Source: Lepraria neglecta (taxonomy: Eukaryota; Ascomycota; Lecanoromycetes; Lecanorales; Stereocaulaceae). From it: DNA of 64,000 nucleotides. The first letter of the stretch is position 1; every line of letters starts with the position of its first letter. The translations under genes were made by a program, and so were the position numbers. The notes below the pieces were generated by a model, which ran no database searches, was not told where the DNA came from, and saw only the letters and a program-made list of their open reading frames with translations. This document shows, one piece after another, positions 45,501 through 57,956 of the stretch. The stretch lies in contig CM065651.1 of assembly GCA_033220425.1 (NCBI GenBank), positions 1,054,001 to 1,118,000 of the forward strand, read 5' to 3'.

Positions 45501-47646
45501 GAATTAGGAATCCTGAAGTCCTTTGAGTTCGTGTCGCAGTTACGCCGTGCTAGTGTTGTTGTCGGTCAATCCGGCTCGTCCGGTGGCGATATCTACGTCA
45601 AAGGGGCACCCGAATGCATGTGGGACATCTGCCGGCAGGATAGTTGTAAGTTTTCTCAGAGCACAGGATCCTTGAATATCACAGTCTAATCTCATTACGA
45701 CAGTCCCAGTAGACTACGAGGAGCTGCTGGGATTCTATACTCATAGAGGCTTTCGGGTCATTGCCTGTGCGACGAAGCACATTAAAACGCTGAATTGGGC
45801 CCAAGTCGAAAAAATGACGCGCCATGACGCCGAGTCTGAGCTCGAGTTTCTCGGATTTATCATCTTCGAAAACAAATTGAAGGACGCTACTACGGACGTG
45901 ATCGACGAGCTCAACGATGCTGACATTCGCAAGATCATGTGCACTGGAGACAACATACTCACCGCCATCAGCGTTGCCAGAGAGTGTAATCTCATTGATC
46001 GCACTGCTCACTGCTTTGTTCCTCATTTCCTAGAAGGTTAGTACTTCTGCACATATTTTCCACGGCGACGAGTCTAATGGTCCTCAAGGCGACTTCAAAG
46101 ATCCCAAAGCTCAGTTGAAGTGGCAGAGCGTTGACAATTCTCTTTTTGAGTTGGATGAGCACACTCTCATGGTATGTTCTGTATACGGATGAAGCTTTTT
46201 GTTCTAACTGTTATAGCCACTACCACCGCCCGCGGAAAGTGATGCCTCACTGCCATATGACGTGTCCAACCTCCGAAATTATTGTCTTGCATTGAGTGGC
46301 GATGTTTTCAGATGGATAATTGAATTTGGGAGTCAGGACGTCCTGAGGAGGGTAAATTTTCTATCCGGCATCTAAGGACCCAGCTAACTAGATACAGACG
46401 CTTGCACGTGGTCAAGTTTTTGCAAGAATGTCACCCGACGAGAAGCACGAATTGGTCGAAAAGCTGCAAAGCATAGACTACTGTTGCGGCTTTTGTGGTG
46501 ATGGTGCTAATGATTGCGGCGCCCTCAAAGCCGCGGATGTGGGCATATCGTTGTCTGAGGCCGAAGCCTCCGTTGCAGCTCCTTTTACCAGCCGGGTATT
46601 CGATATATCGTGCGTACCGGAAGTCATACGGTACGATCCCTACCCGCTTTTGAAGTCCAGAAATTTTGTACTAATGCATTGAGTAGAGAGGGACGTGCTG
46701 CTCTTGTGACCAGCTTCTGCTGTTTCAAGTACATGAGTCTATATTCTGCGATCCAATTCACCTCGGTTAGCTTCCTGTACACGTCTGGCTCGAATTTGGG
46801 AGATTTCCAGGTAAGGACCGCTCGCCGAGAATCTCAAACTGTCTAGCTAACAGACAAACAGTTCCTATTCATAGACATCTTCTTAGTGCTGCCAGTTGCC
46901 ATCTTCAGTAGGCATGACCGATCCTGAGAGTGATGATCAGGGAGCTGATTACTTGATAGTGGGATGGACGGGGCCATATCCGACTCTGTGCCGCAAACGG
47001 CCAACAGCAAGCCTTGTCTCTCGGAAAGTCCTGACTCCATTGCTAGGGCAAATTCTGCTTTGCATACTCATACAAGCAATCGGATTCGAGTTCGTACAAC
47101 GACAGTCGTGGCATGTCAGCCCGTGAATCCGGAGTAAAAGGCTATTGACTAATATTGCTTAGGTACATTCCTCCTCAGCTGGATACAGAGAAGTCCAACG
47201 TCGAAAATTCACAAAATACGACCCTGTTCTTGGTCTCATGCTTCCAATACATATTGTCCGGGATTGTACTGAGCGTTGGTCCACCATTCAGGCAGTCTAT
47301 GAGAACCAACTGTGAGTGAACCAACTGTGTGGATGCAGACCTCGCTAACTGTTGCACAGTGCCTTTCGTGGTCACTGTTGTGGCAGCTTTGCTGTTCTCT
47401 ACTTACATGCTGTTCGATGCTGGGACTTGGCTCTTTGACCTGATGGTCTTAACACCTATGTCTGTCGACTTTAAGATGTTTCTATTGGTCCTAGCACTGG
47501 GTGGATTCGCATGTGCGTGGATAGCAGAAAAACGAGTGTTCTTGTGGGTAGCGCGCTTTTTTGGGAAGTTGTATGACACGCTGTGGCCTCATAGGCGAAA
47601 GAAGCGGAAGGAGTACAAGTTACTGCTAGAAGATATGCGGATGTAA
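42590..47646 (+). CDS. YPK9: P5B-type cation ATPase (Ypk9/ATP13A2 family)
   Basis: A P5B pump of the vacuolar/lysosomal membrane; animal ATP13A2 exports polyamines, and yeast Ypk9 confers heavy-metal and polyamine tolerance. ATG 42590 ([16 protein letters not shown]) is followed by many short introns (well over ten by inspection). Motifs: membrane motif [11 protein letters not shown], which marks P5B rather than P5A; actuator-domain LTGESVPV (rebuilt across an intron); phosphorylation site [33 protein letters not shown]; and hinge [19 protein letters not shown]. The disordered acidic N-terminus precedes a membrane-embedded segment, and C-terminal transmembrane helices end near 47550. One splice acceptor near 47160-47180 is ambiguous (QSW joined to either [10 protein letters not shown] or LDTEK). 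No frame break seen. Confidence 0.93.
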
Positions 47647-47795
47647 ATAGAAAGGCACTGATAATAATTAAATCGTTTCTAAGAGACTAAAACGCCTTAA
47701 TGACGCGCGCTCGAATAGTATCTTTAAGCTGAATACGAGTACGAGACTTTTTGTATATACATGTACCTAGACTTGCGCCTTCCAAACTTGTTTAA

Positions 47796-47849
47796 CATCC
47801 CAATGTCTTGAATCATCCCAATGTCTTTCACCCTCCCAATTGTTCAGTC
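47796..47849. promoter_or_regulatory. Three 18-bp tandem units each containing a CCAAT box
   Basis: CCAAT lies at 47800-47804, 47818-47822 and 47836-47840, exactly 18 bp apart. Units 1 and 2 share CATCCCAATGTCTT (47796-47809, 47814-47827); unit 3 is diverged (CCTCCCAATTG). The array sits about 50-90 bp upstream of the methyltransferase ATG. In ascomycetes CCAAT is bound by the HapB/C/E (CBC) complex, so a promoter role is a reasonable inference. Confidence 0.5.
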
Positions 47850-47887
47850 TGCGAGACTTGCTCAAATCTAAGGACTGAGGAGGTAGC

Positions 47888-49083
47888 ATGAATTACGGTA
47901 TGCGGAATAGCTGGAGATTCTGCTCTTCCACAACACGAAAGCTAATAGAGCAGTAGACTGGATCCTCGACGGAGGCTACCTGCCACAGGCAGTCATACGA
48001 TATGGCATACGCCGCCAGCTTCAAGACCGCATACGCACGATCCACTCCACCTCACTAGAGGAAACCTACAAGACGAAGATGCAATACGTAAAAGCGTTAC
48101 GCGAACGGCCAATGGCCATCGAAACCAAGACTGCAAACACACAGCACTACGAAGTCGGCACAGGGGTTCTTCAAGCCTGTTTAGGCCCGCGGATGAAATA
48201 TAGCTGCTGCCTCTATCCTACGGGGAAAGAAACACTAGGGCAGGCTGAGGTAGAGATGCTGGAGCAATATGTGGAAAGGGCACAGTTGGTGGACGGCATG
48301 AGGATACTGGACTTAGGGTGCGAGAGACACTGTCCATGAGATTGCAGCTATGGCTGACACAGCCGTCAAAGTTGCGGTTGGGGCTCCGGTGCACTCTACT
48401 TCGCCGAGATATTCCCAAACGCAAAGATCACGGCTTTCTCCAACTCACGCACCCAAAAAGCTTACATCGACGAGCAAGCCAACTCAAAAGGGCTTTCGAA
48501 TCTCAAGGTCATTACTGGAGACGTTGTGGATTACGAATTTGAAAAGGAAGCTTTTGATCGTGTGGTTTCCATTGAGCTGTTTGAACATATGAAGAACTAC
48601 GAGCTTTTGATGGCAAGGGTCTCGAGGGCGCTGAAGCCAGGTGGGAAGCTGTTTGTACATATATTTACTCATAAGACGACCCCTTATGATTTCGAGGAGG
48701 GTTGGATGAGCACGCACTTCTTTGCTGGGGGTACGATGCCGAGTGCGGATCTGCTACATTATTTCCAACGGGAGCTCAAGTTGCAAGACCAGTGGTGGGT
48801 GAATGGGAAGCATTATGCTAAGACCTGTGAGGTAAGCAACTCCTGAGACAAATTATGATCAGTTGTTCGAGTTTGGCTGATGATTGTGCAGGACTGGCTG
48901 TCGAATATAAACGATAGCAAGACGGAGATTTGGCCTCATTTGGAGGAGACTTATGGCAAGAACAACACAGCAATGTGGTTCTATAGATGGCAGATCTTTT
49001 ACATGGCCTGCGCGGAGCTCTTTGCATATGAGGGCGGGGATACCTGGGGTGTATCGCATTTTCTCTTCCAAAAGCCGCAATAA
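47888..49083 (+). CDS. CFA-like SAM-dependent methyltransferase
   Basis: Resembles cyclopropane-fatty-acyl-phospholipid synthase-type methyltransferases and related eukaryotic small-molecule N-methyltransferases. Four exons (47888-47897, 47942-48317, 48372-48831, 48892-49083) add up to 345 residues in frame. The SAM-binding motif I is [17 protein letters not shown], rebuilt exactly across intron 2. Later motifs are [42 protein letters not shown], and the CFA-group [20 protein letters not shown]. The N-terminal [34 protein letters not shown] also fits. The initiator exon is only 10 nt (MNY plus one base); it was chosen because it joins in frame to [12 protein letters not shown], and a TAG blocks the main frame just upstream. 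Substrate unknown. Confidence 0.82.
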
Positions 49084-50344
49084 ACATCATTTCGCCCATA
49101 GAAAAAGTATTTATAATTAGAGTATCGCTATGACCGTCAGGAATTTCTTGTGAATTGTTGTAACGCCGTTCCGAAGGACGTTACTGTTTGCTAGTCTAGC
49201 TTAAGGTGTCACTTGCTGGGAACTCCATTGAGAGAGCAAGCCGTGATTGCGAAAGTGCCAGAGCTGTATGTACATGTGGCAATGTGCATGAAGGGTTTCC
49301 CCGCAGCATGACTATTGATAAAGTCTTATGCCTTTGACCCAGAACGCCGTCTTTGCAAGTATGCCATTTTCAAAATTTCCCAATTGAAGGTTCAGTGCTC
49401 CCATGGATGCCTCCATCCCAGCAACACCGGCCCATCTTTCTTCGCTCGGTACATCAGCTATTTTGCATTAGCGGGGCTCAGGCTTTCATGGAGTTAGTGG
49501 GACCCACGAAGAACCACATCGAGGCTCCCAGCCCTGTCGCGGCGAATCGATATAATGGTCTGACCTAATTAAAGGCACATATATGAGCTCGTGTGCATTG
49601 TCATGGACCGCAGGAATCGCATACCGGATGCATGTGGATTGGATGGCTGCCATGGCCGCCGTGATTGCCCGCCATTGTCTGCGCTGCAGGGGAAACAATG
49701 GTGAGCATTGGTTGCCTGCAGCATTTCAGCTTTTAATAGACTTACTCACGTGAAGTTTCTCGGATCTTTGAGGTGCCAATGGTGTCCTGCCTGGTTCTTG
49801 GTCGCGATGATGAGTGGCCTGTACCACGCGCTTAGACTTGCACTAGTTAGCCGGCGCCTAGTGACTGGGCGAGGCTTTCATGAGGTGAATGAACTTCTGG
49901 ATAATTGACCTTGCTGGTCTTCGCTATTGTCACTCTGAATTTGCTATTCATGTTCATCAGGGGGAATACACCAGCCTCCTCATTTTCTACCTGATGTCGG
50001 CCTGCCGAACTTCTCAAATGGACACCCTTCCCATCTCCTACAAGAGCAAACCTCTGACGTGCTTTACGTGATGCACCTACTCGACCTTCTGCTCTGTTCG
50101 ACAAGCTAGGACTCCCGACATCCATCTCCTCCGACGTAACCCTTGAGAGGAGTGTCACATCTTTCGCATCCAATCTCCAGTGTCATCGAAGCCCCTCGAC
50201 ACATTTCAAATCCGAAGCTTTCCAACACACCGTTATTAGCAAGACCTCTCTATCCATTCAACAGCTCCTGTGTGCGCACAAACTCCCGACTCGGACTGTT
50301 CTTGCAATGCTCCAAAGCTAAGGTCACCGAAAACAACCACCACA
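49084..50344. other. Intergenic, BUR1 promoter and leader
   Basis: About 1.26 kb with only short frames. The last 300 bp are C/T- and A/C-rich, like fungal promoter-proximal leaders. No RNA gene recognised. Confidence 0.5.
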
Positions 50345-52129
50345 ATGGCCAGCACGCCACGACCCGTTGGGGAGCAAACCCCAAATGGTGTTCCCACAGG
50401 CAGCAAGAGGACTGCTGCTCAGGCTTCTCTGGAGGTAGGACCGGATGGGAAAAGGCCACGATTCCATGGGTGCTCGAAAATCACGAGTTACACCATTATG
50501 TCCAAGCTCGGAGAAGGTACTTTTGGAGAGGTACACAAAGGCGAATCGCGCGTGACCGGGCAGATTGTGGCAATGAAAAAGATCTTGATGCATAATGAGA
50601 AGGACGGCTTCCCAATCACTGCGCTCCGAGAAATCAAATTACTCAAGATGCTGTCTCACCCCAACGTCTTGAAGCTAGAAGAAATGGCTATCGAGCGTCC
50701 CAAAGGAGAAGGGCGGAAGAAAGCGATAATGTACATGATCACGCCATACATGGATCACGATCTATCCGGCCTGCTGGACAACCCTTCTGTTCAATTCACC
50801 GAGCCTCAGATCAAATGCTACATGCTGCAGTTGCTAGAGGGGGTGGCATACTTGCACGCCAGCAAAATCTTACATCGCGACTTGAAAGCCGCAAATCTTC
50901 TGATCAACAACCAAGGTATACTCCAGATCGCCGATTTTGGATTAGCCAGACCTTACGAGGACGATCCTCCAAAGAAAGGACAAGGTGGTGGAGAAGCTAC
51001 GCGAGACTACACTACGCTTGTCGTTACTCGTTGGTACAGACCTCCCGAATTACTTCTTCAGCTTAAGAGATATACAACAGCCATCGACATGTGGGGTGTT
51101 GGCTGTGTCTTCGGGGAAATGTTCAAAGGAAGGCCTATCCTCCCGGGCAACAGTGATGTCAATCAGGCGCAGCTGATATTCGATCTCATGGGCTCTCCGA
51201 CGGAAGATAATATGCCAGGCTGGAGTTCTCTTCCTGGTTGTGAAGGTGTTCAGTCGTTCCAGCACCGCACCTGCACTCTTCCCCAGGTTTTCCGCGAGCA
51301 AGGGTCATCATTCATCTCTTTGCTCGCCGAACTCTTGAAGCTTGATTGGCGCAAGCGTGTCAATGCGCTAGATGCGCTCGATCATCCATACTTCAAGAAT
51401 TCCCCATTGCCAGCCAAGCCAGGCGAGATTCCACAATTCCAAGAATCACACGAATTAGATCGGAAGAAGCTGCGAGAGCAGAAAGCTATCCTGCCTCCAG
51501 CACCGGCTGGAGGCACTGTAGGCATGGGCGCAGACGGCGACTTCACGAATGGCTCTGGTCAGGGTAACCAGCGTGGCCAGTACAGACCCAGGGGAGGCGA
51601 TGGAGGAGCATTCTACAATAATCAGCAACCATACCCACCAAGACAGAATGGGTATGATAATCGATATAATGGTCCACAACGAGGCTTCGGAGGTCCTCCA
51701 CCTCCTCCTGCCGGTCCACCGCCACCACCTGCTCGTCGTCCAGCATGGCAGCAGGCGCCAAACGGGCTGCCACCTAGACCCCCTCCTCCGGCCAACGATC
51801 CCTGGATCGGTCAAGGTCATCGCGGCAACCCTCCACGAGACGATGGTAGAGGAAGACCTCCACCTCCACCGCGCGAAGGCCGTGAAGGGAGCGGAGCACC
51901 CCGTGTCGACACGTACATTCCTAGCTACTCCAGTCGAGATGATGGGAATCGTGATCGTGGTCGGGATGAGGGACGTCGAAGCCGGGACGATGGGCCGCGG
52001 AGAGATGACAGAGATGATAGGTCTCGACAGGTGGACAGGCGAGGCCAAGACTACAGAGATTCTGGACGGCGTCGAAGTCCCGAACGAGACACAAAGGACC
52101 GTGGCAGGGAAGTGTATAGCAGGCGGTGA
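50345..52129 (+). CDS. BUR1: Bur1/CDK9-type cyclin-dependent kinase
   Basis: The transcription-elongation CDK, partner of cyclin Bur2, which phosphorylates Spt5 and the RNA polymerase II tail linker and promotes Rad6/Bre1-dependent H2B ubiquitination. A single exon of 594 residues; the ATG at 50345 has a near-ideal context (cacaATGG). Kinase features: GEGTFGEV (about 57-64), the CDK9-class PITALRE helix, catalytic HRDLKAAN (about residue 177), [11 protein letters not shown] and activation-loop Thr in [15 protein letters not shown]. Small insertion [10 protein letters not shown] in the activation segment. From about residue 370 the tail is Pro/Gly/Asn-rich ([15 protein letters not shown]) and ends in Arg-Asp repeats. 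BRE1, which acts in the same pathway, is also in this window. Confidence 0.94.
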   Translation: MASTPRPVGEQTPNGVPTGSKRTAAQASLEVGPDGKRPRFHGCSKITSYTIMSKLGEGTFGEVHKGESRVTGQIVAMKKILMHNEKDGFPITALREIKLLKMLSHPNVLKLEEMAIERPKGEGRKKAIMYMITPYMDHDLSGLLDNPSVQFTEPQIKCYMLQLLEGVAYLHASKILHRDLKAANLLINNQGILQIADFGLARPYEDDPPKKGQGGGEATRDYTTLVVTRWYRPPELLLQLKRYTTAIDMWGVGCVFGEMFKGRPILPGNSDVNQAQLIFDLMGSPTEDNMPGWSSLPGCEGVQSFQHRTCTLPQVFREQGSSFISLLAELLKLDWRKRVNALDALDHPYFKNSPLPAKPGEIPQFQESHELDRKKLREQKAILPPAPAGGTVGMGADGDFTNGSGQGNQRGQYRPRGGDGGAFYNNQQPYPPRQNGYDNRYNGPQRGFGGPPPPPAGPPPPPARRPAWQQAPNGLPPRPPPPANDPWIGQGHRGNPPRDDGRGRPPPPPREGREGSGAPRVDTYIPSYSSRDDGNRDRGRDEGRRSRDDGPRRDDRDDRSRQVDRRGQDYRDSGRRRSPERDTKDRGREVYSRR

Positions 52130-53254
52130 AACAAGGTCTATGATTATTTGTATCCTTTTATCAATTCAACAGGGTTGGGACGCAAAGGTTGGCATTCGCA
52201 TGGAAGGAGTACGAAAACGGTTATGGCTACAAGGGAGCGAGTCCATGGGCGTCCTTTTCTTTACAACAAGCCCTCTCCTGGTAGGGGTGGGCTCAATTTT
52301 GAATGATATCCATTTAAGTGCACAGTGCTTTCTCACCAATTGTACGGTGTTATCTATCAAGTTTTCATGAATGTGCTGGTCGAATAAAAAGTAGCCTTGT
52401 CTAGAGAATACATAGACTTGGTTGGCTCTCGTGCTAGCTTGCGATAACGCAAAGAGATATATAATACACAGTAGCATCGCCCAATAACGAGGAAGTGTGA
52501 ATACCGGTCTGGCGCGTAGAGGACGCGCTCGAGTATTAAGGCGTCGAGCAAGAGAAGGCTCGATAGCCAACCGCTTCTGGCCAAGGTCGTTGGGAAAATA
52601 ACGCAGTCGTCACTGACGATGAACTGTCTCCACCTAATTGGTGATCGTAAGTCTAGTTCTTTGAAGAACCCTTGGAGAGACGACACGTCGAAGCGAGGCG
52701 GTGGGGAAACTCCTTAGCGCTTCTCATGCCAAGCCGTGCCTTGCTTGCCTGACATCCCACTTTTCCTTCCTCTGCCAGTCTGACACTGACACTCTCCACC
52801 ATCCGAATTGCTCGCTCTCAACACCCGTTGCTTACGGCTCACTTACTCAACTGTAATATCGATACACTGCATACAACATCACTAGCTAAGGACTTCCGTG
52901 TCTGTCAACACCACAGTGCTTCGGAAGCCGACCCTGGACTCGCAGAGCGCTAACTCGGATTGCACCTACTTGCGCAGCACTGAACCACTGCCAGCCTCAA
53001 TCATCTAGGGAACAGCATTGCAGACTCTCGTGACCAAAGAGCCCACCTACTCTCTTCATTAGATTCTATATCTCCAACCTTCTAGGAATCGTGGATCCGG
53101 TCCTAGCGGCATCCAATTTGCACCACAGCCACAGACTACAAAGTCACCCACGGCCACAAACCCCATCAGAAACCTCCAAAATCTTGCACCCACGCGTCAT
53201 ATGTTCTCTGCAATCATAGCATAGTATCGACAACACATATTTTGCTAATTGTCG
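52130..53254. other. Intergenic, long upstream region of the forkhead gene
   Basis: About 1.1 kb with no supported gene. The 500 bp before the forkhead ATG are C/A/T-rich without conserved coding sequence, consistent with a long promoter and 5' leader typical of cell-cycle regulator genes. Confidence 0.5.
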
Positions 53255-55402
53255 ATGGCTTCGACGCGACGCCTGGAAATTTTCCAGGATCCCGGCTGTG
53301 CTACGGACACAGCCGGCATGCCACCACAACCCTCATACGATTTCAAGGGAATAGCTCTTTCCGACGAAAATTCACAATTCGACCCTTCTTCGAGAGCGAA
53401 CATCATCTTCAACCCTCCAGCAAATGGTCCAAGTGGACGGTCTCCGCTTAAGCCAGTCCGCCAAGGCAGGACTTCTCCATCCAAATCCCTTTACGGCAAT
53501 AAGATGAACATATCACTCCCACCACCACCATCATCTACCTTTACGGCCTACTCTCCCGTCAAGAAGCCTCCTGTCTCAGCCTCCCATCCGATCGCGCCTC
53601 ATGGATCTTTCAAGCCCATCTCTACTACGTTCTCCAGTAATGCGTCTGCGGACAAGGAAAATTTCAGCAGCGACAATTTCGCCGAATTTCCTGATCCCTC
53701 ATATGGATCGAAAGGCCCCTTGAAGAGAAGCTTAAGCAATGCTGGTCATTCACAAGATCGACAGTCGAAGAAGTCTCGTGTTGAAGAGCCATCTGGCCCG
53801 GAGATTCCAGATCCACAGAACATGCCATTGGTAGAGGACGACGGGAAGAAACCACCTTACAGTTACGCAGCCCTTATTGGAATGTCAATACTACGCGCCC
53901 CTGGCCGCCGATTGACGCTAGCTCAGATATACAAATGGATCTCGGATTCGTTCTCGTTCTATCGCCTCCCGGAGACCGGTTGGCAAAACAGCATCCGTCA
54001 CAATCTTAGTCTTAATAAAGCTTTCATCAAGATAGAGCGACCCAAAGACGATCCTGGGAAAGGCAATTACTGGGCGATCGAACCAGGCATGGAATCTCAA
54101 TTTGTCAAAGACAAAAACTCTCGCCGTCCAACATCTGCTGGAGGATCGATCATGGAAAGCTCCTCGCAACCATCGAGTGAAGCAAATGTTTGGCCGAGTC
54201 TGCCTCCAACCTTGCCCAAACCAAGTCTTAAGGTGATTCCACAGGAATGCGAGGGTTTCGAGCCTTCATCAGACGCCACTATTCCAGCCTCCGATGCACC
54301 ATCATCATCCCAAGAGGATGAGGTTGAGGTGATCAACATGCCGCCTCCCGCTTCTCGAGCAGCGCTTTCATCTCCGTTGCAACCAATTCATTCGTCACCA
54401 CCTGTCACTCATCACCATATACAGCGTGAAGACACTCCGTCTCCTGTGGTTGTTTTTGCGCTGCCATCAGGTAATTCAAGGTCACGAAAGCGCAAATCTG
54501 CTGCAACGGATGATAGCGGCTACTTTTCCTCTTTAGAATCTTCAGCAACACGGCCGTTCGCTAACCCCAAGTTGCCTGACTTGAAGGTTGATCAACCAAG
54601 AATTAAGCGTGGGCGAGCAGAAGAAGAAATCGCTCGCATCCGTTCATCTTCACATGATATAAGCCCAAGTAGATGCCAGTCTCTACTCAAGCAGCCAACG
54701 CCATCGTTGGTCTCGTCGTCTCCCCTACGCCACTTTGATAGCTCGCTCATGCTACCGCCCTTGACTCCCGCTTTCAAGTTCAAGTTGCCTCCAAAGCCAC
54801 CGGCGTCAATCTCCCCAAACACGAATTTGAGAAATCATCGCAACAAGATCAGGGAACTAGTCGGCTCTCCAATACTAAAGCAGCACAGCCTTCTCAGCGA
54901 TGAGGTGTCCTATAGTCCGGCCTTCAACATTGTTGACGATGAGAACTTCATGTTCAACGAAGACTTCAACTCGAGCTTCAATATCTTCGAAGACAACGAG
55001 AATGGTCATGCTCGTGCCTCTTCAGCGTCTCCGGTAAAGCGATCTGTCGGACGTCCTAGGTTTGAGCGGGCCAGCAAAACTGCCAACATCCTCGCAGAGA
55101 TAACTGGGGCAAGCCTGAATAGCAATCCCTCGCTAGCAAATCTCAAGACGCCTACTTTTGATTCTCCACTGAAGCGGAAGTCTAGCAACTCCCCCTTAGC
55201 GTTCGGTGCCAACCTGGACGAGGTACCAAAGGAAGACTTATTTGGCCTCGATCTCCTCGATGACGAGGAGCCTGACGACTTTGGCGGGCTGGACATCTTA
55301 CAAGGTTTCCAGAAAATTGGTGGCAACCAAAACTTATTACCTCCTGCCAATAAGGCTTCGAGGCCCGCCTTGGGGTCTCGAAGTTATACTTCACGCTTCT
55401 AA
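53255..55402 (+). CDS. Forkhead transcription factor, Hcm1/sep1-like
   Basis: A nuclear DNA-binding regulator; Hcm1 and fission-yeast sep1 drive periodic expression of cell-cycle and septation genes. A single exon of 715 residues from ATG 53255 ([14 protein letters not shown]). The forkhead (winged-helix) domain spans about residues 198-290: [69 protein letters not shown]. Helix 3 ([12 protein letters not shown]), which reads the DNA major groove, is intact. There is no FHA domain, which separates it from Fkh1/Fkh2. The remainder is Ser/Pro-rich and disordered with many SP/TP sites (SPVKK, SPLKR), suggesting CDK control, and an acidic patch near 665-690. The SPLK-type motifs occur repeatedly. 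Confidence 0.9.
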   Translation: MASTRRLEIFQDPGCATDTAGMPPQPSYDFKGIALSDENSQFDPSSRANIIFNPPANGPSGRSPLKPVRQGRTSPSKSLYGNKMNISLPPPPSSTFTAYSPVKKPPVSASHPIAPHGSFKPISTTFSSNASADKENFSSDNFAEFPDPSYGSKGPLKRSLSNAGHSQDRQSKKSRVEEPSGPEIPDPQNMPLVEDDGKKPPYSYAALIGMSILRAPGRRLTLAQIYKWISDSFSFYRLPETGWQNSIRHNLSLNKAFIKIERPKDDPGKGNYWAIEPGMESQFVKDKNSRRPTSAGGSIMESSSQPSSEANVWPSLPPTLPKPSLKVIPQECEGFEPSSDATIPASDAPSSSQEDEVEVINMPPPASRAALSSPLQPIHSSPPVTHHHIQREDTPSPVVVFALPSGNSRSRKRKSAATDDSGYFSSLESSATRPFANPKLPDLKVDQPRIKRGRAEEEIARIRSSSHDISPSRCQSLLKQPTPSLVSSSPLRHFDSSLMLPPLTPAFKFKLPPKPPASISPNTNLRNHRNKIRELVGSPILKQHSLLSDEVSYSPAFNIVDDENFMFNEDFNSSFNIFEDNENGHARASSASPVKRSVGRPRFERASKTANILAEITGASLNSNPSLANLKTPTFDSPLKRKSSNSPLAFGANLDEVPKEDLFGLDLLDDEEPDDFGGLDILQGFQKIGGNQNLLPPANKASRPALGSRSYTSRF

Positions 55403-56377
55403 TATGTCGGTGATTATCCTATCACCTGCAACGGTCTGCACAACAAACCGTTTGCGACGTTTCGGACCACGGATCATCGCAAACACTGGATGCTACTGAA
55501 GGCCTTGGAGCCTAGTCTGCGAACGGTCCCTACTCTGATGGCGACGCATGCGATCAAATCCTTTTCCCGCGTTCCTGTCCGTCACTGGAGATGCTCAGCG
55601 GTTTTCGTGTTTTCCATTATCAACTGGCACACTAACGATCTGGCACTCGGAACTTTCTTCGCGTTATCAGATCATGCGATTGGGGCATAGGGAATGCAGA
55701 TGCCCAGATTATTTCAGATTTTCAAGGATTAGAGGTTTAACGGTCAGGAGTTCGGATTTCAGAGTCCGGCGTTTGGAATTCGTTGTGTTGGAAAGGGGGA
55801 CGAAGAAACGAGAGCCTACGATGCCCAAGATTTCCATGAATCAGCGATATGGTGCCAGGGGAAAATCAGGTTTATGACACTTCGCGAAACATGCTTTCAT
55901 GTATATCTTTAGTCGTTCAGCAAGGCGCAGAGTTCTATGTTATCACACAATGCCATCGAATCAATGTTCAAACAATTTTCATGAATCTGTATAGTGCTGA
56001 TTGTCTCCCAACTATTGAGGAAGCTTGCGCTAGGACAAGATGCACCAGACTTGAAATTGAAAATGGTACACTCAGAGCTATTCTCATATGCCTCCCCAGC
56101 TTTTGAGATCCTATAAAACATGGTATTGAGATGTTGGTGATTTTCACTGTAATTTTCAGTTAGTCTACCCATTCGGTAATTGTTGAGTGACTTTGCTCAC
56201 CCCAGATGAGCCTCCACGGTGATTGCGAGTAGCTATAGACCTCAAAATTCTACTCCTCGCAGAACACACGCACCAAGTCCCTAGAATCAGCTGATCAAGC
56301 AGAAGCTAAACGCTTGGCTTGTTGGAGAGCAGTAAAAACACATCGTTCAGATCATGAATTCATTCCACCACCCACCC
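55403..56377. other. Intergenic between convergent forkhead and RRP36 genes
   Basis: About 975 bp with short frames only. It should contain both 3' untranslated regions; nothing else identified. Confidence 0.55.
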
Positions 56378-57596
56378 TCACCCCCTCCTCTCATCCGGCA
56401 TACTCCTCCTCTCCTTCTGCGCCATCTTCTTCCTCCTCCTCTCAATAACCCTATCAACCTGCTTCGTCTTCATGCCCCTAAACCGTTCCTCAAGCGCCAA
56501 CTTCTTCTGCTCCGACCCCTTCAAATAAAACGGCTTCTTCCCCTTCTCAATCTTCCCCTTCTCCTCCCGCCTATGCTTCCTCAACACCTCTTGCTCCTGA
56601 TCTTTCCTCTCTTGCGCCTTCTTCCGGGACTCCATACTCAAAAACGCGCGCTTGAGCTTCTCCTTAGCTTCTGCGTCTTTGGTTTTTCGGATAGCTGCTT
56701 TGAGCTCGGACATCTCGCTGTCGCGGTAGGTGTCTAGGAAGGCGTAGTTTTTCTTTGTTTTTTGCTCGTCGAAGGGGCCGGTGAGGGGTTCAAAGCGCGG
56801 GTCTCGAACGTCGAGTTTTTTGGTGGGAACGACGGAACGTTTGCGAGATACGGCTTTTTTGGAGGAGAGCTCGGTGGGGGCGTGTTTGGATATGCGGGTG
56901 AAGTCGCGGGTGTCTTTTTTGCCGGCTTTGCGCTCGAGGGCTTCGGTGTCGCCATTTTGGTGGACTTTGGGGTTTGACGGTTTGGGTATGAGGGGGTTGT
57001 TGGAGCTTTCGCCGTCGGAGATGTTGCTTCGTTTTCGCTTGCCGAGGGTTTCTTGTGCTGCTGCTAGGGCGCCGAAGGAGATTGAGGCGGCTGGGTCTTC
57101 GGAAGGTTGATTTGAGGCTTCTGATTCGGACTGGAAAGGTTGGTTTGCCATTAGATCCTATACAACGACTTCTGAGTCAGATTTGAATACGCACTTCTTC
57201 TGATGCTTCATCTTCCTCGTCATCACTCTCATCCGAATGCCCGCTTTGACTTCCCTGCGATATGGCACTGCTGACATTCGAGGCATTTACATCGGACTCT
57301 GAGTCTGCAAGGGATTCGCTGTCACTTTGTTCCTTCCGTGCACGCACTCGTTGGATGAAAGAAGTGTCCAAGAGCCCTGTCCTTCGTTCTAGACGTTCTG
57401 AATGAGGATGCAGAGGAAACCCGTCCTTGGTGGGGTTCATAGGCTCAAGGGAATTGACAGGGGCTGCCTTTGCCGAAGCTGAAAGTGGACGAGGCTCGGA
57501 GATCGTAGGACGAGGCATTTCTGGGAGCGAAACAGACTTCGCAATGCTGGCGAGGATCTGTACTTTTGCTGATCTGGAAATCCGAAAATTGGACAT
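56378..57596 (-). CDS. RRP36: rRNA biogenesis protein Rrp36
   Basis: Rrp36 is a nucleolar component of the SSU processome, required for early cleavages that yield 18S rRNA. The main exon (57157-56378) has the conserved core: ISFGALAAAQETLGKRKR, RDPRFEPLTGPFDEQK, KNYAFLDTYRDSEMSELKAAI, basic helices and the C-terminal FYLKGSEQKKLALEERF, then RVIERRRKKMAQKERR. An upstream exon encodes an acidic Ser/Glu-rich segment (SDESDDEEDEASEE), joined by an unusually short 37-nt intron (57194-57158, donor GTGCGT). The N-terminus is uncertain. ATG 57596 gives 393 residues; an alternative start at 57685 joins through a consensus GTAAGT donor and a 47-nt intron; or translation may begin nearer RVRARKE. Confidence 0.85.
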
Positions 57597-57956
57597 CTTG
57601 AGTGCCAAGACTTACCGGCTCGGCCCGCAATCACAGGCATTAGCGCGGAGGCTTGAATGCCTGGTGAACTTGACTTTCTTTCCATGCCTCCTCGTCCTCC
57701 TTTCTATATGTTCGCAGCTCCTACTCGACCTCTACAACATCACCTAGGCATCATTCCTACGAATTTAACTCTCGTAGCAGGATCTAGTCGACTGTGGAAT
57801 AATCGCTGGCGTTCGCACAATGGCATCCGGGTAATTTCAGACTTCATAACATACAGCTCACTTCACTGAATTGTGGAGACTTTCAAGGATCGACGACTTC
57901 GATATGCTCGTATCGCCGGGCTGAATAACAGTATCCAGCTCGCGTGGAAGCGTACT

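Noticed and set aside
50270-50344. Upstream extension of the BUR1 frame
   Set aside because: The frame is open here, but the ATG at 50345 has a much better context and begins the usual disordered N-terminus.
51549-52370. A 273-codon open frame overlapping the BUR1 tail in another frame
   Set aside because: The BUR1 tail is Gly/Pro/Arg/Asp-rich, which keeps stops rare in the shifted frames. The overlapping product has no domain-like features.
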